A stretch of DNA of 64,000 bases from Clostridium thermarum (GCF_006351925.1 NZ_CP040924.1:1634001-1698000); one strand, 5' to 3'; counted from the stretch's first letter, positions 45,975 to 54,823 are shown. Numbers and translations: made by a program. Notes: a model not told the origin generated them from the letters alone.

Positions 45975-46529
45975 ATGGATAGAAAGAACTTACAAAAGGA
46001 TATTGCTGTTAGATTGAGAAGAATTCAAGGACAGATTAAAGGTATAGAGAAAATGGTGGACTGTGAAGTATGCTGCAAGGATGTCTTGGTACAAATTGCT
46101 GCTATTAGAGCTGCCAACAATAAGGTTGGAGCCCTTTTGGTAGAGAACTTTGCAAAGAGCTGCGTAATATGTGAAGACAGTAAAAGTACCACTAAGAATA
46201 TAGACGAACTGGTAATTACACTATTACTTTTTTTAAAGGGCCCAGATATGCCGGAAGAGCCCGTAGAAAAAACAGACTTAAAGGGTGAAATACTGATTAG
46301 ATTAAATAGAATTCTTGTTCAGGTTGAGGAAATAGAGAAGATGATTCAGACTGAAGCCTGTTGTAAGAAAATACTAGTACAAATTGCTTCAGTTAGAGAA
46401 GGAATAAATAAAGTTGGTGCCCTTTTGGTTGAAAATTATGCTAAGGGCTGCTTAATAAGCGAAGACCCGGAAGCCACCAACAAGAATATAGACGGGCTTG
46501 TAGCAACAATCCTGACATTTTTAAAGTAA
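45975..46529 (+). CDS. Two-domain CsoR/RcnR-family (DUF156) regulator
   Basis: 184-aa protein made of two tandem DUF156 domains (about 1-90 and 99-184); family members are normally about 90 aa. The halves are clearly homologous: CCKDVLVQIAAIRAANNKVG against CCKKILVQIASVREGINKVG. In domain 1, Cys34 and Cys63 match the metal-site Cys pair of CsoR, but the His ligand is Phe59 (Tyr in domain 2). A Cys-only site fits persulfide-sensing CstR better than Cu(I)-sensing CsoR. GGAGG selects ATG 45975 over 45963. The target gene is not obvious. Confidence 0.85.
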   Translation: MDRKNLQKDIAVRLRRIQGQIKGIEKMVDCEVCCKDVLVQIAAIRAANNKVGALLVENFAKSCVICEDSKSTTKNIDELVITLLLFLKGPDMPEEPVEKTDLKGEILIRLNRILVQVEEIEKMIQTEACCKKILVQIASVREGINKVGALLVENYAKGCLISEDPEATNKNIDGLVATILTFLK

Positions 46530-46571
46530 GGGAACGACGGTCAATAAATGCAATTGTTACTCTTAAAAAAT

Positions 46572-46612
46572 TTAACACGGAATCCACGGAATACACTGAG
46601 GATGCGGAAGGG
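46572..46612 (+). repeat. CACGGAA-family dispersed repeat, left arm
   Basis: The 46530-46886 gap has no gene. AACACGGAATCCACGG then CTGAGGATGCGGAAG resembles the arms of the inverted-repeat element at 50817-50989 and the fragment at 62527. A degenerate inverted partner lies at 46797-46884. Confidence 0.55.
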
Positions 46613-46676
46613 GTTATTAATTCAGCTTGAAACCTTGTTTCGGCTATGACTTAATTTATAAAATAACTTAACTTTA

Positions 46677-46710
46677 CTAGGCATGCAATAGCATGCCTAG
46701 ATTTTTTCTT
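46677..46710 (+). terminator. Rho-independent terminator of the CsoR-type gene
   Basis: Perfect 10-bp stem CTAGGCATGC / GCATGCCTAG (46677-46686 with 46691-46700), tetraloop aata, then ATTTTTTCTTTTT. Confidence 0.9.
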
Positions 46711-46796
46711 TTTACTTATTTTACTTATTTTACTTATCAACACTTTTTTCCAAAACACAGCGATATACTTAAGCTAGTTACTTTGCAAATAAGAAT

Positions 46797-46884
46797 CCTT
46801 CAGTGTTCTCTGCTTCCTCGAAAATTCAGTATTAAAAAGTATTTCTCCACGTATTTCCGTATATTCAGCGCCTTCCGCCATGAA
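46797..46884 (-). repeat. CACGGAA-family dispersed repeat, inverted copy
   Basis: Read on the minus strand: TTCATGGCGGAAGGCGCTGA, followed by GAATATACGGAAATACG, like the 50989 end of the MITE-like element. It abuts the 3' end of the small ThrE gene. Confidence 0.5.
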
Positions 46885-46886
46885 TT

Positions 46887-47315
46887 TTATTTTGATCCAC
46901 TACTACCCATAAGCCTTGAAATTGAAGAAGTAAGCAAAACCCCAACTGCTAAGGCACCTGCATTGCTTAAGGTATCAATTCCAAGCTTTAAGGCAGTATC
47001 AACATTACCGGTAATGGACTCCAACATTGTGTAGTACATCCCGCCTCCGGGAACCAGAGGAATTAGAGCGCAAACCACAAATACGGTCACAGGCGCTTTT
47101 ATTACCCTTGCCATTATTTCACTATAGGTGCCGATGGCCAGGGATGCCATAAACATAGAGGCAGTGGTGCTAAAATTAAATTCCTGACAAAAAATATAGA
47201 TAAGCCAACCTAGGCCTCCTCCCAAAGAAGCATAAATTATGTTTTTTCCTTTAATATTAAAAATTATAGCAAAACCAAGGCTAGCCATTATTGCATATAG
47301 GGTCTGAAGAACCAT
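46887..47315 (-). CDS. Threonine/serine exporter, small subunit (ThrE C-terminal type, YjjB-like)
   Basis: 142-aa membrane protein with about four to five helices and the family motif CALIPLVPGGGMYYTM (about 79). It is the C-terminal half of ThrE as a separate gene. Its start ATG 47315 shares one base with the TAA of the upstream gene (TAATG), so translation is coupled; GGGGGGG stands just upstream. Confidence 0.88.
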   Translation of the reverse strand: MVLQTLYAIMASLGFAIIFNIKGKNIIYASLGGGLGWLIYIFCQEFNFSTTASMFMASLAIGTYSEIMARVIKAPVTVFVVCALIPLVPGGGMYYTMLESITGNVDTALKLGIDTLSNAGALAVGVLLTSSISRLMGSSGSK

Positions 47316-48097
47316 TAGTGTACCCCCCCAATCACATACATCCACAACTTTAACATGATACCATTGCCTACAGCAATGCCGATCGCAACCAGAAATGCTT
47401 CCAGAATTCGGGTCATTCCTGCCATTAAGTCACCAGCTATGGTATCCCTGATGGCGTTAGTAATTGAAAGGCCAGGAACCAGCAGCATTATAGAGCCTAT
47501 GACCAGCTTGTCGAAGTTGCCCACTAAACCTATTTGGTTAAAAATCAGGGCCAATAAGGCAGCCATTGCGCCACCAACGATGTTTATAAAGAATTCATTT
47601 ATGCTCAGGTTATTGAGATAAATTGTTGTTAACTTTATAAAAAATCCAATTATTAAGGCTAGAAAAAAGTCCTGCACCGTCCCCCCAAAAAGAAGAGTGA
47701 AAAATCCTGCGGCCAAGGCAGAAAAGAATACTGTTTTTCTGCGGCCGTATCTTGGAGTAGCGTCTATCTCATTCAATATTTTAATTATTTCTTCCTCTGA
47801 GTCTACATATTTATAAATGTTCCTGGATAGATCATTAACCTTACATATCTTTTCTAAATTTACTGTACGTACTTTAATTCTTTTTATGATTGAAATTGTA
47901 CTGCCATCTTTGCCAATGGCGGACATCATTATTCCTGTGGGAGTTACGAAGCTTTCCGCATGGCTGGCGCCAAAAGCCGTACAAATTCTTACAATGGTAT
48001 CCTCCACACGATAGGTTTCTCCGCCGTTCTCCAGTATAATCCTACCTGCTTCCACAGCAATAAAACCAATTCTATTAATATCCATGTTACTAATCAT
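47315..48097 (-). CDS. Threonine/serine exporter, large subunit (DUF1212, YjjP-like)
   Basis: 260-aa protein: N-terminal soluble DUF1212 region (AGRIILENGGETYRVEDTI, then SHAESFVTPTGIM, about 16-60), followed by five helices from about 120. LVPGLSITNAIRDTIAGDL (about 204) is the conserved pore-region motif. With the small subunit it forms a split ThrE-type amino-acid exporter. AGAGGGTG precedes ATG 48097. Confidence 0.88.
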   Translation of the reverse strand: MISNMDINRIGFIAVEAGRIILENGGETYRVEDTIVRICTAFGASHAESFVTPTGIMMSAIGKDGSTISIIKRIKVRTVNLEKICKVNDLSRNIYKYVDSEEEIIKILNEIDATPRYGRRKTVFFSALAAGFFTLLFGGTVQDFFLALIIGFFIKLTTIYLNNLSINEFFINIVGGAMAALLALIFNQIGLVGNFDKLVIGSIMLLVPGLSITNAIRDTIAGDLMAGMTRILEAFLVAIGIAVGNGIMLKLWMYVIGGVH

Positions 48098-48207
48098 GTC
48101 ATCACCCTCTTATCGGTTCCGTTCCTAAACTTCAATGATATTATATCACAGAATATGTTTTTTTCGTCACATAAATTAAGGTTTTAACTTTACCATGGAA
48201 AAACTTG

Positions 48208-48236
48208 TTGATAAATGACTTCTCCATAATTATAAT
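48208..48236 (+). promoter_or_regulatory. Sigma-A promoter of glyA
   Basis: TTGATA (48208-48213), 17 bases, TATAAT (48231-48236). Confidence 0.75.
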
Positions 48237-48272
48237 TTATATAAAGTGTGTTTTAGAATAGGAGTGAGATAA

Positions 48273-49508
48273 ATGAATTATGAAAATATTGGGGCTTTAG
48301 ATTCAGAATTATTAAAGCTCATCCAAGAAGAAACAGAAAGACAGGAGAATAATATAGAACTCATCGCATCAGAAAACTTCACCAGTAAAGCAGTGATGGA
48401 AGCAATGGGTTCACCACTGACGAATAAGTACGCAGAGGGATATCCTTCAAAAAGGTACTACGGGGGCTGTGAGATTGTAGATAAGGTAGAAGACTTGGCA
48501 AGGGAGAGACTAAAGCAGTTATTTGGTGCAGAGCATGCAAATGTTCAGCCTCATTCAGGCTCTCAAGCTAATATGGCTGTATATTTTTCGGTGCTAAACC
48601 CTGGAGATACTGTACTGGGAATGAACTTAAGCCACGGTGGACATCTTACTCATGGAAGTCCGGTGAACTTCTCCGGTAAGCTTTTTAATTTTGTTTCTTA
48701 TGAAGTAGAGCAGGAGACAGAAACAATAAATTATGAAACAGTAAGACAATTGGCGCTGAAGCATAAGCCCAAGATGATTGTAGCGGGAGCCAGCGCATAT
48801 CCAAGAATTATATATTTTGAAAATTTCCGCAGGATCGCTGATGAAGTAGGCGCTTATTTCATGGTGGATATGGCCCACATTGCAGGATTAGTAGCTGTAG
48901 GCCTTCATCCAAATCCGGTTCCTTACGCAGATTTTGTTACAACAACCACTCACAAGACCCTAAGGGGACCAAGAGGTGGAGCTATCTTGTGCAAAGAAAA
49001 ATATGCAAAGGACTTGGATAAGGCCATATTCCCGGGAATGCAAGGCGGTCCTCTGATGCATATTATTGCTGCAAAGGCAATATGCTTTAAGGAAGCTATG
49101 ACAGAGGAATATAAAACTTATATGAACCAAGTTGTTATAAATGCCAGGGTATTGGGAGAAGAACTTAAAAACTATGGGTTCAAGCTAATTTCAGGTGGAA
49201 CAGATAATCATCTACTGCTTGTAGATTTGACAAATAAGAATATAACCGGAAAAGAGGCAGAAAAGCTTCTGGATACTGTAGGCATAACAGTAAACAAAAA
49301 TACTATTCCCTTTGAAAAACTCAGTCCTTTTATCACCAGCGGTATAAGAATAGGTACTCCTGCTGTTACTACAAGAGGTTTTAAGGATGAAGAAATGAAA
49401 AAAATTGCATACTTTATTAATTATGTGGTAGAACATAGAGAAGAGGACTTATCAGATATTAGGGAGCAAGTAAAAGCTCTTTGCGCTAAGTATCCAATTT
49501 ACAAATAA
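48273..49508 (+). CDS. glyA: Serine hydroxymethyltransferase
   Basis: Converts serine plus tetrahydrofolate to glycine plus methylene-THF. The 411-aa protein carries [11 protein letters not shown] (about 29), the PLP lysine in [14 protein letters not shown] (about 223-236) and [10 protein letters not shown] (about 357). Length and motifs are normal. GGAGTGAG precedes the ATG. Confidence 0.98.
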   Translation: MNYENIGALDSELLKLIQEETERQENNIELIASENFTSKAVMEAMGSPLTNKYAEGYPSKRYYGGCEIVDKVEDLARERLKQLFGAEHANVQPHSGSQANMAVYFSVLNPGDTVLGMNLSHGGHLTHGSPVNFSGKLFNFVSYEVEQETETINYETVRQLALKHKPKMIVAGASAYPRIIYFENFRRIADEVGAYFMVDMAHIAGLVAVGLHPNPVPYADFVTTTTHKTLRGPRGGAILCKEKYAKDLDKAIFPGMQGGPLMHIIAAKAICFKEAMTEEYKTYMNQVVINARVLGEELKNYGFKLISGGTDNHLLLVDLTNKNITGKEAEKLLDTVGITVNKNTIPFEKLSPFITSGIRIGTPAVTTRGFKDEEMKKIAYFINYVVEHREEDLSDIREQVKALCAKYPIYK

Positions 49509-49531
49509 TACCATATAGGAGGTTTTATAAG

Positions 49532-50035
49532 ATGGCAGCAGACTTTTTAAAAAATGCAGAAAAGGTAATGGATTATTTCCATAAGAAAGGTGCTTTCCTT
49601 TCTGTAAAACACGAAGATAAAGCAAATACCATGACTATAAGCTGGGGAAATATTGGTTACCAATGGGGAAAACCCATATTTTCAGTGATGGTGAGGAAAT
49701 CACGCTACACTCATGAGCTCTTAGAAAAAAGCGGTGAATTTACTGTAAGTATCCCCTTGAAGGATGGGTTAAAGAAAGCTTTGGATCTGTGCGGAAGCAA
49801 ATCCGGAAGGGTTGTAGACAAATTTGAGGCTGCTAATATTACTGCACAGGAAGGCAGAAAGGTAAATGCCCCTGTAATTACCCACTGCGATATTTACTTT
49901 GAGTGCAAGGTAGTATATAAACATGACATGAATGCAGCTATGTTAAGTGAGGATATATTAAATACTTCCTACATAGATGGGGACCTTCATACTATTTACT
50001 ATGGAGAAATAGTTGATTGTTATCAGGGGGAATAG
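49532..50035 (+). CDS. Flavin reductase-like domain protein
   Basis: 167-aa protein of the FMN-binding split-barrel flavin reductase family: NTMTISWGNIGYQWGKP (about 31), then VRKSRYTHELLEKSGEFTVS (about 53-72). Such proteins bind FMN and reduce flavin or act in electron transfer. The partner is unknown. Only three bases separate it from the PHP gene, so they are co-transcribed. AGGAGG lies before the ATG. Confidence 0.85.
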   Translation: MAADFLKNAEKVMDYFHKKGAFLSVKHEDKANTMTISWGNIGYQWGKPIFSVMVRKSRYTHELLEKSGEFTVSIPLKDGLKKALDLCGSKSGRVVDKFEAANITAQEGRKVNAPVITHCDIYFECKVVYKHDMNAAMLSEDILNTSYIDGDLHTIYYGEIVDCYQGE

Positions 50036-50038
50036 ACT

Positions 50039-50815
50039 ATGTTTGATACCCACATTCATACCACCTTCTCAACAGACTCCAAAATGAAGCTTGAGGAAGC
50101 AATTAGTGCAGCAAAAGAGAGAGACTTATCACTGATAATTACTGAGCATATGGATATTAACCATCCTGAGGAAGGTCAATTTGTATTTGACACTGATGAA
50201 TACTTTTCTAGCTATGGAGAATATAGAAACAGTGATCTACTGCTAGGTATAGAGTTGGGATTGACCGATGCTTATAGTGAAGCCAATGGCAGAATTGCAA
50301 ATGAAAATAAATTCGATTACGTATTAGGTTCTTTACATTTCCTGGGAAATTATGACATATATTTTCCTGAGGTATATGTTGGTAGAAGCAAAGAGGATGT
50401 TTATATTCAATATCTTCAGGATGTTTATAAAAACATTGTGGCAAATCAATATATTGATAGCCTGGGACATATCGATTACATTTGCAGATATTCTCCTTAC
50501 GAGGATAAGGAACTCTATTACAGCGAATACAGTGATTTAATTGATGAAATTTTATTGGCATTAGTGAAATATGATATTGCTATGGAAGTAAATGCTAGAA
50601 GGCTATCGGATAAGAAGGCCCTGGAAAACTTACTCGTGATATATAAGAGATTTTATGAACTAGGTGGACGGTATGTTACCATTGGCTCAGATTCACATTA
50701 TCCTCAGGCTATAGGTATGAATTTTGGGAATGCAAAATTAATTTGCCAGGAAACTTCGCTTAAGCCTGTGTACTTTAAAGAAAGAACTATGATAATTGAC
50801 AATTTAGAAGTATAA
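50039..50815 (+). CDS. PHP-domain phosphatase, histidinol-phosphatase-like
   Basis: 258-aa PHP metalloprotein: DTHIHTTFSTDSKM at the start (His 4 and 6), ITEHMD (about 37), GSLHFL (about 99), GHIDYICRY (about 142) and the closing GSDSHYP (about 216). This is the HisK/HisJ-like layout, so L-histidinol-phosphate is possible, but no other his genes lie nearby. The real substrate is uncertain. Confidence 0.8.
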   Translation: MFDTHIHTTFSTDSKMKLEEAISAAKERDLSLIITEHMDINHPEEGQFVFDTDEYFSSYGEYRNSDLLLGIELGLTDAYSEANGRIANENKFDYVLGSLHFLGNYDIYFPEVYVGRSKEDVYIQYLQDVYKNIVANQYIDSLGHIDYICRYSPYEDKELYYSEYSDLIDEILLALVKYDIAMEVNARRLSDKKALENLLVIYKRFYELGGRYVTIGSDSHYPQAIGMNFGNAKLICQETSLKPVYFKERTMIIDNLEV

Positions 50816-50816
50816 T

Positions 50817-50989
50817 TTCATCACGGAAGATGCTGAATCTGCTGAGGACACAGAAAGATTTTAGACAACAGTTCTAGACTATTTCAAGTATCCAGATAAA
50901 GCAATGTTAACGCTGTCTCTGATTAATTCAATCTTTAAAAAGAAAGCCTCCTCAGCGTATTCAGATTCTTCTGTGTCTTCCGTGATGAA
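50817..50989. repeat. 173-bp MITE-like element with terminal inverted repeats
   Basis: Both ends carry the same 14-bp inverted repeat TTCATCACGGAAGA (50817-50830, and its complement at 50976-50989). Each arm goes on with CTGAATC.GCTGAGGA-like sequence. No open frame inside. Related partial copies lie at 46572, 46797-46884 and 62527. No flanking target duplication is obvious. Confidence 0.7.
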
Positions 50990-51088
50990 TATTTTTTATC
51001 TTTTCTTTTAATAGCCAACAGTCCAATCCTTAATTGTCCATTGTCTATTGTCAATTCTCAATTTTTCTATATTCTTACTTCTATAATA

Positions 51089-51150
51089 TTGACATCTCAT
51101 TCTTTTTATAATATACTTTGATTATCAAAATAAATAATTTGATAATCAAA
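51089..51150 (+). promoter_or_regulatory. fab operon promoter with tandem FabT-type palindromes
   Basis: TTGACA (51089-51094), 17 bases, TATACT (51112-51117). TTTGATTATCAAA (51117-51129) overlaps the -10 end, and TTTGATAATCAAA (51138-51150) follows. Both match the FabT box core TTTGAnTnTCAAA. FabT bound with acyl-ACP would block transcription. Confidence 0.85.
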
Positions 51151-51199
51151 GTATTTGATGTGCAAAGTAAAAGAATGAGGTGAAGTTATACTACTATCT

Positions 51200-51664
51200 A
51201 TGGATAAAAGTTATCAAGTCTTAAATGAATTACTGGTAGATATATTTAACGATATACTACGGATTGAGCAGACAGCATTGCAGCAAGGAGAATTTAAAGA
51301 TATTACCGTTACATAAATCCATACTATAGAAGCTATTGGTATGTATGAGCCCAGAAGTATGTCTGAGATAGCAGCTGACCTTAAGATCACAGTAGGTACT
51401 CTGACTACCGCCATTAACAAGCTTATTAATAAGGGTTATGTTGAAAGAAAAAGAATAGAAGAGGACAGAAGAGTTGTACTTGTACAACTAACTAAAAGAG
51501 GTAAACTTGCCTACAGAATCCATGAAAAGTTCCATAGGGACATGGTAATGGCCACTATAGAAGGTCTAAGTGAAGAGGAAGAAAAGATTTTAGTTAGGGC
51601 TATGGATCAGCTGAATAAATTCTTCAAAAGAAAATATAATTTGAGTAATAGCAACGAGGAGTAG
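51200..51664 (+). pseudogene. fabT: FabT-like MarR-family regulator broken by an in-frame stop
   Basis: FabT represses fatty-acid synthesis genes. The frame from ATG 51200 reads a normal MarR start (SYQVLNELLVDIFNDILRIE), but codon 39 is TAA (51314-51316) in a place where the family has a coding residue (VT-stop-IHTIEAIG). The frame then continues through the HTH (MSEIAADLKITVGTLTTAI) and wing to TAG 51662. No indel is needed. ATG 51341 could restart an N-terminally cut protein of 107 aa, but it lacks a ribosome site and the first dimer helices. Nonsense mutation, or a base error. Confidence 0.8.
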
Positions 51665-51668
51665 TTGT

Positions 51669-52652
51669 ATGGGAGAAGTTTATATTAGTGGAACCGGAAG
51701 ATATGTGCCGGAAAATATAGTTACTAACGACGACTTGGCTAAAATAGTAGACACAAGCGACGAATGGATTAGTTCAAGATCCGGCATTAAGGAAAGAAGA
51801 ATAACTTCCGGAGAAAATACTTCTGACTTAGCGGTCAAAGCGGCAAAAAATGCATTGGAAAATGCAGGAGTCAGTGCAGAGAAGGTGGACCTGATTATCG
51901 TGGCAACCGTAACCCCGGATATGTTTACTCCGGCCACAGCTTGTCTTGTGCAAAGTAAGCTAGGAGCAAAAAAAGCGGCAGCCTTTGATATCAACGCGGC
52001 TTGTACAGGTTTTATTTATGGCATAAGTGTTGGAACACAATTTATTAAAACCGGTGTATACAATCATGTTCTAGTAATTGGAGCTGAGACACTTTCAAAG
52101 ATAGTTAACTGGCAGGACAGAAGTACCTGTGTACTGTTCGGCGACGGTGCCGGAGCGGTGTTGTTAAGCAGTTCAAAGGTAAGAGGCGTTGGTTCTATAC
52201 TGATTGCTGCAGATGGTGAAAAGGGGGAGGTTTTGCAAAGTCATGCACTACCTATTAACAACCCTTATGCTCCGGATAATATAGAACACCCAGGACATAA
52301 TCACATAGTAATGGATGGACGAGAAGTTTTCAAGTTTGCCACCTCTGTAATGGCAGAAAGCGTTGAAGAAATTCTAAAAAGAGAAAATCTAACTATGGAT
52401 GATATCCAATATGTCATCCCCCATCAGGCTAATGTAAGAATTATAGATTATGCAGCAAAGAAATTATCGGCTGATCCGTCTAAATTTTATGTTAACCTTG
52501 ATAAATATGGCAATACATCCAGTGCAAGCATACCAATTGCATTAGACGAAATTAATAGAAAAGGACTTTTAAGTAATGGCGATAAATTGATAATTGTTGG
52601 CTTCGGAGGAGGCCTAACCAATGGTGCTGCATTTTTGCAGTGGCAAAAATAA
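51669..52652 (+). CDS. fabH: 3-oxoacyl-ACP synthase III
   Basis: Starts fatty-acid chains by condensing acetyl-CoA with malonyl-ACP. The 327-aa protein has the catalytic Cys in AACTGF (about 112), His in VIPHQANVRI (about 252) and Asn in YGNTSSASIP (about 279), a complete triad. GAGGAG precedes ATG 51669. It begins the biosynthetic part of the operon. Confidence 0.97.
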   Translation: MGEVYISGTGRYVPENIVTNDDLAKIVDTSDEWISSRSGIKERRITSGENTSDLAVKAAKNALENAGVSAEKVDLIIVATVTPDMFTPATACLVQSKLGAKKAAAFDINAACTGFIYGISVGTQFIKTGVYNHVLVIGAETLSKIVNWQDRSTCVLFGDGAGAVLLSSSKVRGVGSILIAADGEKGEVLQSHALPINNPYAPDNIEHPGHNHIVMDGREVFKFATSVMAESVEEILKRENLTMDDIQYVIPHQANVRIIDYAAKKLSADPSKFYVNLDKYGNTSSASIPIALDEINRKGLLSNGDKLIIVGFGGGLTNGAAFLQWQK

Positions 52653-52676
52653 TAATTGATATTGGAGGAAAAGAAA

Positions 52677-52895
52677 ATGGTATTTGAAAAAGTAAGAGAT
52701 ATAATTGTGGATCAGCTTGGATTAGACAAAGAGGAAATAACTATGGAGACAACATTTGAAGATTTAGGGGTAGATTCCTTAGACCTATTCCAAATAGTTA
52801 TAGAAATTGAGGAAGCCTTCAACATAAAAATTGAAAATGCTGAAAGTATTAAGGGCATTAAGGATGCTGTAGAGTTCATAGAAGCACAACAATAG
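52677..52895 (+). CDS. acpP: Acyl carrier protein
   Basis: 72-aa acidic four-helix protein with the phosphopantetheine site in LGVDSLDLFQIVIEIE (Ser about 36). The frame opens upstream at 52656; GGAGG selects ATG 52677. A 7-bp hairpin lies between it and fabK and may stabilise the abundant acpP message. Confidence 0.96.
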   Translation: MVFEKVRDIIVDQLGLDKEEITMETTFEDLGVDSLDLFQIVIEIEEAFNIKIENAESIKGIKDAVEFIEAQQ

Positions 52896-52903
52896 TTTTT
52901 TTA

Positions 52904-52923
52904 GGTCAGATGAAAGTCTGACC
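52904..52923 (+). promoter_or_regulatory. Intercistronic hairpin between acpP and fabK
   Basis: GGTCAGA / TCTGACC (52904-52910 with 52917-52923), 6-base loop, no T-run after it. More like an mRNA-stabilising or processing hairpin than a full terminator. Confidence 0.5.
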
Positions 52924-52943
52924 CTTTGTGTAGGAGGAGTAAT

Positions 52944-53900
52944 ATGTTTAAATCAAAAATTTGTGATTTAATTGGAATAAAGTACCCAATTTTTCAAGGT
53001 GGTATGGCTTGGGTAGCAGACAGTTCTCTGGCAGCTGCGGTTAGTAATGCCGGAGGTCTTGGAATAATAGCAGCCGCTAATGCCCCTACAGAATATGTGA
53101 GAGAACAAATCCGAAAGACAAAGGAATTGACAGATAAGCCCTTTGGAGTAGATATCATGCTGCTAAGCAGCAATGCTGATGAAGTGGCTCAGATGGTCTG
53201 CAACGAAGGTGTTAAGGTAGTAACCACCGGTGCAGGAAATCCGGGCAAGTATATAAATAAGTGGAAAGAGCACGGTATCATTGTAATTCCCGTGGTTCCA
53301 TCTGTGGCCTTAGCAGTTAGAATGGAAAGAACCGGAGCGGATGCTGTAATAGCAGAAGGATGTGAATCAGGAGGTCACGTTGGTGAGCTTACTACTATGG
53401 CCCTGGTACCTCAGGTAGTAAGTGAAGTCAATATACCGGTTATTGCAGCTGGAGGAATTGGTGACGGCAGAGGTGTGGCTGCAGCTTTCATGCTTGGAGC
53501 AGAGGGGGTTCAGGTTGGCACCAGATTCTTAGTTGCTAAGGAATGTACCATACATGAGAACTATAAGAAAAAGGTATTGAATGCAAAGGATATAGATACT
53601 GTAGTTACAGGAAGGCCTACAGGACATCCTGTTAGAGTCATAAAGAATAAGTTGGCAAGACAATTCCAACTGTTAGAAAAAGAGTGTGCTGCTCTTGAAA
53701 AATATGAAGAACTGGGAAGAGGGGCACTCCCAAGAGCTGTTAGAGATGGAGATATAGATATGGGTTCTGTTATGGCAGGGCAAATTGCAGGACTGGTGAA
53801 TAAGGAGCAGACTTCTGCTGAGATTGTTGAAGAGATGTTTGCTGAAGCAGAAGCAGTAATTAAGCGAATGCTTTCAAGAGGTGGATTATGTCAAGAATAG
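52944..53900 (+). CDS. fabK: Enoyl-ACP reductase II (FabK)
   Basis: FMN-dependent last step of chain elongation, the type that resists triclosan. The 318-aa protein has the TIM-barrel start YPIFQGGMAWVADSSLAAAV, AEGCESGGHVGE (about 139) with the catalytic His, IAAGGIGDGRGVAAAFMLGA (about 173) and GVQVGTRFL. TAGGAGGAG selects ATG 52944. It overlaps fabD by 13 bases. Confidence 0.96.
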   Translation: MFKSKICDLIGIKYPIFQGGMAWVADSSLAAAVSNAGGLGIIAAANAPTEYVREQIRKTKELTDKPFGVDIMLLSSNADEVAQMVCNEGVKVVTTGAGNPGKYINKWKEHGIIVIPVVPSVALAVRMERTGADAVIAEGCESGGHVGELTTMALVPQVVSEVNIPVIAAGGIGDGRGVAAAFMLGAEGVQVGTRFLVAKECTIHENYKKKVLNAKDIDTVVTGRPTGHPVRVIKNKLARQFQLLEKECAALEKYEELGRGALPRAVRDGDIDMGSVMAGQIAGLVNKEQTSAEIVEEMFAEAEAVIKRMLSRGGLCQE

Positions 53901-54823
53901 GGTTTATTTTCTCAGGACAGGGATCTCAGTACACAGGAATGGGTAAGGACTTATACGATAATTTTATAGAATGTAAAGAGATTTTTAATATAGCCAATGA
54001 TGTGTTGGGCTTTAATTTAGCAGATACCTGTTTTAATGGAAGTAAAGAGGAACTAAATTCAACAGAAGTAACTCAACCCGCCGTGCTCACTGTAAGTATA
54101 GCAGCCATGAAGGCTCTGCAGGCAGCCGGTGTGAAAGCTGATGTTACAGCGGGCTTTAGCTTAGGAGAATACTCTGCCTTAGTATGCAGTGGAGCTCTCA
54201 GTTATGAGAAGGCTGTAGCCCTTGTTAAAAAAAGAGGAAAGTTTATGCAGGAAGCAGTACCGGTGGGAGTAGGAGGAATGGTAGCAGTACTTGGATCAGA
54301 TAGAGAGACAGTACTGGGGGGCTGTAAAGAAGCTTCAGAATTTGGGGTGGTGGAAGCTGTAAACTTCAATTGTCCCGGACAAATCGTCATTGCCGGTGAA
54401 AAGGAAGCCTTAAACAAAGCGGTGGAAATAATGAGCGGAAAGGGGGGTAAATGTATACAGCTGCCGGTAAGTGCTCCCTTCCACAGTTCATTGTTAAAAC
54501 CTGCGGCTGAAAACTTAAAGGGAGAACTAGAGAAAATTAAAATTATGGATATGCAGATTCCTGTACTGACTAACGTACATGGAAATTATATAAATGATAA
54601 AGAGGAAATTAAGGAGCTCTTAGTTAAACAAGCTATGAGCCCGGTACTTTGGGAAGACATTATGAGAAGGATGCTTCAGGATGGAGTAGATGTCTTTATA
54701 GAACTGGGACCGGGTAAAACACTGACTGGCTTCTTAAAGAAAATAAATAGGAAGATAACGGCTTTAAATGTTGAAGACGTAAGATCGCTGAATAATACTC
54801 TGGAAGTTTTAAAAATAAAATAG
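53888..54823 (+). CDS. fabD: Malonyl-CoA:ACP transacylase
   Basis: Loads malonyl onto ACP. 311 aa: FSGQGSQYTGMGKDL (about 8-22), the active serine in GFSLGEYSALV (about 88-98), and the catalytic His in SAPFHSSLL (about 197). The start lies inside the end of fabK, so translation is coupled. Confidence 0.97.
   Translation: MSRIGFIFSGQGSQYTGMGKDLYDNFIECKEIFNIANDVLGFNLADTCFNGSKEELNSTEVTQPAVLTVSIAAMKALQAAGVKADVTAGFSLGEYSALVCSGALSYEKAVALVKKRGKFMQEAVPVGVGGMVAVLGSDRETVLGGCKEASEFGVVEAVNFNCPGQIVIAGEKEALNKAVEIMSGKGGKCIQLPVSAPFHSSLLKPAAENLKGELEKIKIMDMQIPVLTNVHGNYINDKEEIKELLVKQAMSPVLWEDIMRRMLQDGVDVFIELGPGKTLTGFLKKINRKITALNVEDVRSLNNTLEVLKIK

Noticed and set aside
46693..47034. 113-codon plus-strand frame
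   Set aside because: Runs from a terminator through repeat sequence into the antisense of the small ThrE gene; no ribosome site and unlikely composition.
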